Below, piece after piece: positions 58,501-64,000 of a stretch of 64,000 nucleotides of DNA. Each line of letters begins with the position of its first letter. Position 1 is the stretch's first letter. Source of the stretch: Lepturacanthus savala (lineage: Eukaryota; Chordata; Actinopteri; Scombriformes; Trichiuridae); the NCBI GenBank assembly GCA_030544235.1, contig CM060472.1, positions 21,645,654 through 21,709,653 of the forward strand, read 5' to 3'. A program made the translations under genes and the position numbers. Below the pieces are notes generated by a model. That model made no database searches, was not told where the DNA came from, and saw only the letters and a list, made by a program, of their open reading frames with translations.

Positions 58501-61500
58501 TTAACAGGAAAAAAAAGCGGAAATATCCTCACAGCCAAAATATCGACTTAATTAAGGGGAGGGAAAAAAAAGGTTGATTGTTTTATGGCCTGGTCATCGC
58601 TGGGAGATTTTTGGCCGATCGAGAAATAGATTTTTATCTTTACTGTTGCCGCTCTGAAGTTTGTTAGCATGGCTAGTCGTTTTTCATGCGGATCGGAGGA
58701 CGTTAGCGAGTGATTCAGGCCTCAGCGGCACACTTTACAGATGACACAGGAGGCTCCATCTAACTGCTTAAGCAGCTCATTAGGAAAGAGCTATAGCATA
58801 TTTCTGTCCACTGAACTAAATCTCTCCAGCTTTTTTTGTGTGTGAGAATATGGAGATTTTTTGCTACAGTTGCTATAATTGGCCAAACACAGCTGTCTAA
58901 ATTGGATTTAAATCCAACAACAAGGTGGCTCCAGGATTTTCCTCCAGGCTGAGCCGTGTGTTGTGCAGGTCTCCCGTTATGGCGGCGTGAGGTCAGGTGG
59001 GAGGAGGAGGTTTGGTGTCCTTCCTTGAGGGCGGCAGACTGGGGTTAAAAGTGCATTAGAGGTCACAGGAGACTGTCTACCAGGGCCTGTTACTTCCACC
59101 CCCCCCCCACCACCACCACGCTGCGGTTGGTAATGACCCTTGGGATTGTAGTAAGACAGACCCCCCCTCCCTCCCCCCTTTCCCATCCCGTCCTTTCCGC
59201 CACTCACAACATAATACACAACATAATACTCACACATAGGCTCCTGAACCTGGAGGAGCTCAGGAGAGTGTGGCCTGGGGGAGGCTACAAGGAAAACCTG
59301 GAGTGGAATATGTTATCTTGGATAATGTTGGTTGACCGCTCTGACAGCCTGTTGATCCCCCCTCCCCCCCCCAAACACCTACACCCACTCCCCTCTAACC
59401 CTCCCCAACACACACACACAAATACACCACCTCCTGCTGAGCCGCCCCCCCCACACGACCTTCCTCTCTCTCTCATTGCAGCACTGTCATTCATAGAGTG
59501 CCAAAGCCTGCTGCTTTATTAAAGCCCAGGAAGAGCAAGGCCTGGCCCAGGTTCAAACAGCAGTGCAGCTGGGACCTGTTACATTTTCGGCAGACTGCCC
59601 TCTCCGTCTCGCTGGCTATAAATAGCCCCGGTGGTTGTCTCCCTTAACCAAGGAAAAGAGGTTTTTTTTGGGGGAGGGAAAAAAACACACACACAGATTA
59701 ATAACCGTGGGAAGCAATGAAAGCTTTGTGTCTGCTGCCCGAGGTCAGCAGGCCAGGAGGTGTTGCTACTTCAAAGCCTCCATTGTGGCTTCGTACTTTC
59801 AGACGCTGCCGCCGCCGCGGCGGGTTTGATGGGAACGAGAAGCGGCTGCCAGCGGCGTGACAACTTGATGGCCTTTGCGTCACGCCAACCAGATGAGAAA
59901 ACCCGTTCCAGCCCTGGTGTCAATGTTTTTTTTTTTTTTCTTTTTTTCTTAAAATTTCCAGGGGGATGACCAGTTGTGTTTTGTTATTATTAGTTATGTT
60001 GTGTTTTTTGCTTTATTTTTTTTGCGGGGGGGGGGGAATTCCACCAAGCTCATCTCTTATGTACACATGGCATCAGCCACTTTATGACCTTGGTTCCAGC
60101 TGTTGACAGCCGAGGCTACCTCATTACCAAAGGCACCCCCCCCCTTCTCTTCCTCTTCTCCGGCCAGAGGCCATGTGGATCTCCCAGAGTCCAAACTGAC
60201 CAAGGTCAACCCACCACCACAGCCTTCGCCGCCGCGCCACTCTCCATCCCTGACACAACTTCAGCTGAGGGGTGGGCCCAGCTCCAGCTACCACAGACAC
60301 TTCCACTTCCTTAAGCTTATTTTCATAGAAACCCTTCCCCGACATCCCCGCCGTAACAGTATCCACCCACTGGCACAATGATCTCCTGGGCAGGGAAAAC
60401 GCTCCTGGCGGATATAGTGGGCTCATTCATTCATTCATGGCCAATTTTTTCCCTTTCTAGTAGGAAAATAAATCCACTGTTTTTTTTTTCCCTCCTCCCG
60501 CCCCCTTCTGCTTTTTTTTTTGTTCTATATTTGCTTGATTACACTGAGTGTTTTATAAGACGACGCTCGCACGACACATCGTGAATGGTAGAGTCATCAT
60601 TTGCGTCCGTTGCTGAGTAATGCTTTTTCAAGAAAACACACTAAAATATATTTGACCCGAGCTATATTTTCACATCTCGTCGGAATTCTGAACACATCAG
60701 ATGTATCATTATAGCGCTTGTTATAGCAGCTGTGCCTGACAGACAATTATCTCTACAGTCAAACTGTTTCCATATATATACATTTTTGACGCCTGCATTG
60801 CCTGCTACATCCATGCTCCATCCATCCATTATTGCAGCTCACTTATATTGAAATATCTCTTTGCCGTAGCCTCCAAGCCCAATGGACCAGGTAGGGAAGA
60901 TGCGAGGCCAGCCATACGGAGGACCCAACCCGTACACTCAGCCGCAGCAGCAAGGGCCCCCCACAGGGCCGGGCCCCCAGCAGGGAGGCTCGTACCCGGG
61001 GCAGCCCTACGGACCACCGGGCCCCCAGAGATACTCAATGGGGATGCAGAGCCGGACACCCGGCGCTATGGGTGGCATGCAGTACGGACAGCAGGTCAGT
61101 GAATCCACTTCGGATTACCTTCCTCTTCTTTGCACCCTCGCCCCAAACTCTCATTGAAACAGGAGTTCATCTGAAAAATGCCACAAGTCTTTAAGATTGA
61201 AGACTTTTCTATGTGATGGAACATCTTCAGTCATTCCAGTGATTTCAATCGAACTTTCTCCACTCTTTGTAGCACCTGATGATTGAGATGAACCAGTTTC
61301 AACCATTTTTATTTTTTTTTGTAGGTTCACCGTTTCACTGAATTTTGCTGACATGTCATGAAAAGATTGCCTGTTAACAAGAACAAATAGTCTGTTCTCT
61401 CCTTTTCTTATCTTAAATAGAACCCATATAAAAGACAATGCATTTATAATAAGGGATGTGGGCATCTTGAGTTTGTATTGAGCTTGTGTGCATAGTTATT

Positions 61501-64000
61501 CAGCAATCTTAAGATTGTGTCATGTTCAAAATTGAAATCTGGCAAATCTGTCTCAACATGAGTGTTGAAATCAACAAATATTTTCACAATTTAAAAAAAA
61601 AAAAAAATTTAAGTCACTGCCTGGTATAATGAGGATGTGAACTTTGATTACCGCATATTTAAGTACAGTACAGTACAGAAGGTAACAAGACAGTATCTGA
61701 CATGGAAGAGTATCTAAAAAAGAAGTATCAAACCACCACCTGTGGTGCTGGGCTTGCTGATGAAAAGGTAAGCAGCACCCATACCTCTGTTATTAGGAAA
61801 AAAATAATTTAAACCATGTGAGTCAAGTTAAGTTATCAAAAAGGAAAGTCCCACTTACCAGGGCCAATTTGAATTTCTGTTGTATTTACATTCCTGTTAG
61901 TTGAGGCACGAGAGCATTTATTTGCTCTGTGACTTCCTAAACAGTAATAGTGGGCAGATTCGTCAGGCATCTGGTATGGGGGCATTCAGCAGATGTTTTG
62001 GGGTGTAAGGTTGATGCCACTCATGTCTGTAAATATGAAGCTACATGAAGGATTAGCTTAGCTTTTCATAACGAGGGGAAACAAGGGAGCAAGGAATATA
62101 AATATAACTTTGAAGTAGAACTTGTTGATTAGTAGTTGTCAAATTTTATTTCACCTTTAGAGTCAGGCCAGAAAAATATTTGCATAAAGAATGTGGAAAG
62201 CAAATATCTTTTTTTTTTTTTTTTTTTTTTTTAAATTGACTCAAAATGATAAATCGATTCTCAAAATAGCTGGCAACTAACCGGATAATTGTTTTAAACT
62301 TTGCAGTTCTTCTCTTTTCCCCCTGTTCAGTATTTATGCTAAGCTAAGCTTATTGGCTCCTAGCTTCATATTTAGCTGACAGATATGAGAGTGGTATTGA
62401 TCTTTTAATCCAAGTCGACAAGACACTGAACAAATTAAACTATTCCCTTAAGGTCAGTGCAGAAACATAGGAGAGGAACAGAGATGACACATGGTTTACT
62501 ATAGTATACACTATACAACAGGAATATACGCTGGATCATATATGATCCCGACAATAATATAAAAAAAATGAGCACAGCGAAACCAAAAAACGTGGCGTCT
62601 TTTTCACCTGGAACTAAATCCGGGGTGAAAAAAAAGGTCTCTCACAGGAACAGACTCAAAGACCACAGTCCGTCATCTAGTTTTATTTTCATGCTTGAAA
62701 GTGAAAGTCGGGGGGAAAATTCAAGCTTACATCCACGGGCACAGTGTGCGTCTCCGTCTGACGGCGTCATCCAATTGAAAACGGCAAACATCCAGTTTGC
62801 CGAAGCTACTTACTCGTTGCTAGAAATGAGACCCTTCTTGAACCCTCTCAGCCAAGCAGCGCGTCTTAACAGAGAAACGCACGCAGGGAATCCCGTAGAG
62901 CGAAGCCTTTTCTTCCACGTCCGCTGTCTGTGGTCTTGTGCCCATTGTGTGGTGTGATTATCTCATACTGGCCTGCCTGGTGTCTGACCGTGGGCTCGAT
63001 AAGTGCCCTGCAGAGAAGAAAACTGCTTTCCTCCTTTTGTCAGACAGACACAATACAGCCACTTCATGTAGTTTTTTAAATGTGAGCCAATTCTTTACTA
63101 TCTCTTATTTTCCTTTGAATTCTTGAGTAGCCGAGAATCCTTCCAAAACAACAAGTGTCTTTTTTTCCCCTCCTCTTCTCCTTTCTTTTTTTATTACCCG
63201 CGTTTCCTCACAAGGTCAGCGCTTTCTCCTTCCACGCTCCTTGAGGGTAATGAAACAAACGCTTTATTGAAAGGCTTTCCGTGCGCAGGATCGAGTTGAA
63301 TATGAAAAGCTGCATATTGAAGTTCAAGGAGATGAAGTCAAAACTCGATTTTTTTTTTTTCCACGGCTGTAATTTAAAGCGATACATAGCTGAATTCCCA
63401 CACTTGTGCGTTTTTTTTTTTTTTTTTCTTCTTCTTCGACCGGGCAGTTTACAGCAAAGGAACGCACACTTCTCTACCTCACCGCCAGAGAGAAAACAGT
63501 GGTCTCTTCTTTTTAATCTATGAGTACGATGAAGAGAGGCTGTGATTACTCTGTAGAGAATGAATAGTGAAAAGAAATCAAAGACTTTGAATTTTGGGTT
63601 ATTTTTATAGAATTTCTTTTTTTTACAGCTTTAGAAAGGATCGTGTCAGCGTCAGATCCTGTATTCAGGTACTGATTGATATTCAACAGAGGGGCTGAAG
63701 GTAGTTAAGCTACAGTAAAAATCTTCTTCTGATGAATGCTGTTCACCAGTATACCAGCTGTGCTGTAATATTTACTCACACAAAGCGGTCCTTCCCCTTC
63801 TTAATATGAATTACCGTTGATCTTGACCAGTCTTTTATGTTTTAACTTCCAGATGTCAGCCTATGGGCAACAAGGGCCGGGCGGCTACAGCCAGCAGAGT
63901 CAGGGCTACTACAGCCAGCATGGCCCCCCCACTCACCCAGGCCAGCAGCAGCCCCCGTACCCCGGCCAGCCCCAGGGCAGTTCTGGACCCCCCTACGCCC
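41406..64000 (+). CDS. arid1a: ARID1A, BAF (SWI/SNF) chromatin-remodelling subunit, 5' part of gene (three exons, continues beyond window)
   Basis: Joined exons 41406-42338, 60870-61094 and 63853 onward stay in one frame, all phase 0, giving 435 codons plus one base of a protein normally over 2,000 residues. The N-terminus (MAAQVA, then PPSELKK, KELQDG, HGGQQSPG, TPTLNQLLTSPSSAR) is diagnostic of ARID1A rather than ARID1B. The exon 2 start (PSPMDQVGKMR) also fits ARID1A. The window covers only the low-complexity Gly/Pro/Gln/Asn/Tyr-rich region. The ARID DNA-binding domain and the C-terminal BAF-binding domain lie off the right edge. The main start has A at -3 and G at +4 and an in-frame stop 85 nt upstream. 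The family acts in the nucleus as the largest canonical BAF subunit. The fish paralogue letter (aa/ab) is undecided. Confidence 0.95.
42339..46080 (+). other. arid1a intron 1, 5' portion
   Basis: It starts CpG-rich (to about 43110), then becomes AT-rich with T-runs. A GT-rich tract lies at 42591-42605. Near 43168, ATGGAG|GTAAAA at the edge of the CpG island could be an alternative start codon plus donor, but nothing else supports it. No other gene is seen. Confidence 0.4.
46080..46420. promoter_or_regulatory. Candidate intronic enhancer in arid1a intron 1
   Basis: A balanced block containing CATTAACGGCGGCCGTGATT, TTTTAATTGACGG, GGTAATGATTCGATGG and GATGAATTAATGTGTTAATT. It combines CpG-bearing motifs with several TAAT homeodomain cores. 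It is unlike the AT-rich intron around it and has no coding signal. Confidence 0.35.
46421..52420 (+). other. arid1a intron 1, middle portion with degenerate repeats
   Basis: AT-rich with scattered T-runs. 47218-47385 (GGCTGCAACTGTTAGATTAG to CTCGTTGCAGTTTCAAC) and 50236-50570 (to GATTGCAGCC) look like degenerate copies of a hAT-like miniature family with TGCAAC...GTTGCAG ends. 48400-48720 resembles another teleost element (GTAGGGCGGGGTTTGC, GCTGCTGATTGGTTAA). A GT tract is at 47735-47757. No gene is supported. Confidence 0.4.
47218..47385 (+). mobile_element. Degenerate hAT-like miniature element
   Basis: The left end GGCTGCAACTGTTAGATTAG and right end CTCGTTGCAGTTTCAAC form imperfect inverted ends of a common teleost family. 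The interior is AT-rich. Related sequence lies at 50236-50570 and 62105-62305. Confidence 0.45.
52420..52720. promoter_or_regulatory. Candidate intronic regulatory block
   Basis: CpG-bearing, balanced DNA (GCCGTGCCCGCCGGCCCCG, GACAGTCACCTGG, GTTTGACCTGACAGGTTGAC) between AT-rich flanks. TGACAGGTTGACAGG offers MEIS/TGIF-like cores. Conservation is untested. Confidence 0.3.
52721..55400 (+). other. arid1a intron 1, AT-rich stretch with a possible conserved patch
   Basis: The patch 53880-54085 (GGCGCCGGCTGCC, CAGCGGTCAGCGC, TAATTGCCTAATTGAG) is balanced and may be regulatory. A 20-bp A-run lies at 53661-53680. The rest is AT-rich without recognisable features. Confidence 0.35.
55493..55530. repeat. 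(GT)n microsatellite
   Basis: Nearly pure GT array of about 38 bp, immediately left of a CpG-rich patch. Confidence 0.95.
55540..55760. promoter_or_regulatory. Intronic CpG-rich block in arid1a intron 1
   Basis: High CpG density (CCAGCGCGCGCGTTGCG, GTGTGCGCGCGGCGAGCC, CCGCCGCGGCCCCG) with an embedded homeodomain-like GGATTAAATTAGC. It is about 14 kb into the intron. Such islands can be internal promoters or enhancers. There is no TATA box and no supported exon. Confidence 0.4.
55761..58370 (+). other. arid1a intron 1, AT-rich stretch
   Basis: Contains a CA microsatellite at 57530-57554 and many A/T runs. No gene, RNA or clear transposon. Confidence 0.4.
58370..58820. promoter_or_regulatory. 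Candidate intronic conserved block
   Basis: Balanced DNA with GAAGCGCCGGCGTTAATTTC, ATCGACTTAATTAAGG, TTTTGGCCGATCGAG and GCAGCTCATTAGG. It is motif-dense compared with neighbours, with no coding signal. Confidence 0.3.
59480..59900. promoter_or_regulatory. Candidate intronic regulatory block with MEF2-type site
   Basis: Contains CTATAAATAG at 59616-59625, an exact MEF2 consensus (also TATA-like), and a CpG-rich part at 59800-59880 (GCCGCCGCGGCGGG). It is preceded by C-rich low-complexity DNA at 59095-59455. Confidence 0.35.
60870..61094 (+). CDS. arid1a: arid1a coding exon 2
   Basis: 225 bases, residues 312-386, acceptor GCCGTAG|CCT and donor CAG|GTCAGT, phase 0 at both ends. It encodes PPSPMDQVGKMRGQPYGG followed by a Gln/Pro/Gly-rich part ending GMQYGQQ. 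The first half is ARID1A-like, while the GPPGPQRY and RTPGAM segments are closer to mammalian ARID1B, probably ancestral retention. Confidence 0.95.
61995..62460. mobile_element. Foldback (long inverted-repeat) element with a nested insertion
   Basis: The left arm at about 62010-62095 (GATGCCACTCATGTCTGTAA, AATATGAAGCTA, ATTAGCTTAGCTT) is the imperfect reverse complement of the right arm at about 62325-62405 (GCTAAGCTAAGCTTATTGGC, CTTCATATTTAGC, GAGAGTGGTATTGATC). These are the arms of a frequent teleost foldback repeat. The usual centre is replaced by a hAT-like copy. Confidence 0.75.
62105..62305. mobile_element. hAT-like miniature element inside the foldback repeat
   Basis: The ends resemble the teleost TGCAAC...GTTGCAG family (GATTAGTAGTTGTC on the left, ATAAATCGATTCTCAAAATA and TTTGCAGTTCTT on the right). 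It includes a 22-base T run at 62211-62232. Degenerate, no coding capacity. Confidence 0.5.
63853..64000 (+). CDS. arid1a: arid1a coding exon 3 (partial, cut by window end)
   Basis: Acceptor TTCCAG at 63847-63852, then an open frame to the edge: 49 codons plus one base, phase 0. It encodes MSAYGQQGPGGYSQQSQGYY followed by a Gln/Pro/Tyr-rich segment, matching the YGQQG repeat region of ARID1 proteins. The ATG at its start is an internal Met codon, not a translation start. Confidence 0.93.
   Translation, partial: MSAYGQQGPGGYSQQSQGYYSQHGPPTHPGQQQPPYPGQPQGSSGPPYA

Larger units (their letters stand above)
61095..63852 (+). other. arid1a intron 2
   Basis: A 2,758-bp intron with GT at 61095 and AG at 63851-63852. 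It holds a foldback repeat (about 61995-62455) and balanced, possibly regulatory stretches at 62570-62960 and 63240-63400. No other gene is supported. Confidence 0.6.

Overview
The window is vertebrate nuclear DNA, most likely from a teleost fish. The coding exons are split by GT-AG introns and encode a Brachyury T-box protein and an ARID1A protein. The intervening DNA carries teleost-type Tc1/mariner copies, a tRNA-derived SINE, hAT-like miniature elements and many CA, CT and GATA microsatellites. There are no bacterial-type operons, CRISPR arrays or rRNA genes. The species and the a/b paralogue assignments cannot be settled from the sequence alone.

Layout. (1) At 49-1670 on the minus strand are the first five coding exons of a Brachyury gene (tbxta/ntl type), carrying the start codon, nearly the whole T-box and the first residues after it. 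The rest of the gene lies beyond the left edge. Its promoter, CpG-rich and with an inverted pair of CACCC/GC boxes, runs to about 1900. (2) At 1900-40900 is about 39 kb with no protein-coding gene that I can support. It alternates AT-rich filler, microsatellites and transposon relics (9.05-9.39, 11.47-11.76, 18.69-20.69, 21.33-21.54, 26.3-26.8 and 30.3-30.5 kb) with balanced-composition, motif-dense blocks that look like candidate cis-regulatory elements (9.6, 13.0, 15.2-16.1, 17.6-18.0, 22.0-23.1, 24.2, 27.0-27.9, 29.2-29.8 and 36.4-37.0 kb). (3) From about 40960 to the right edge on the plus strand is the 5' part of arid1a: a TATA-less CpG-island promoter, a 311-codon first coding exon, an 18.5 kb intron 1 with further regulatory-looking blocks, a 75-codon exon 2, a 2.8 kb intron 2 holding a foldback repeat, and the start of exon 3 at the edge.

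The two genes are head-to-head, so the 39 kb between them can serve either one. Brachyury is the mesoderm and notochord transcription factor. ARID1A is the large DNA-binding subunit of the BAF (SWI/SNF) chromatin remodeller. The sequence offers promoter-level clues (a palindromic T-box-like site, paired KLF boxes, a TCF/SOX-bearing block) but no new multigene system. The most notable observations are the close T-ARID1 pairing, the T-box-like sites upstream of tbxta, and a cluster of three Tc1 families whose pieces lie in a crossed, not simply nested, order.
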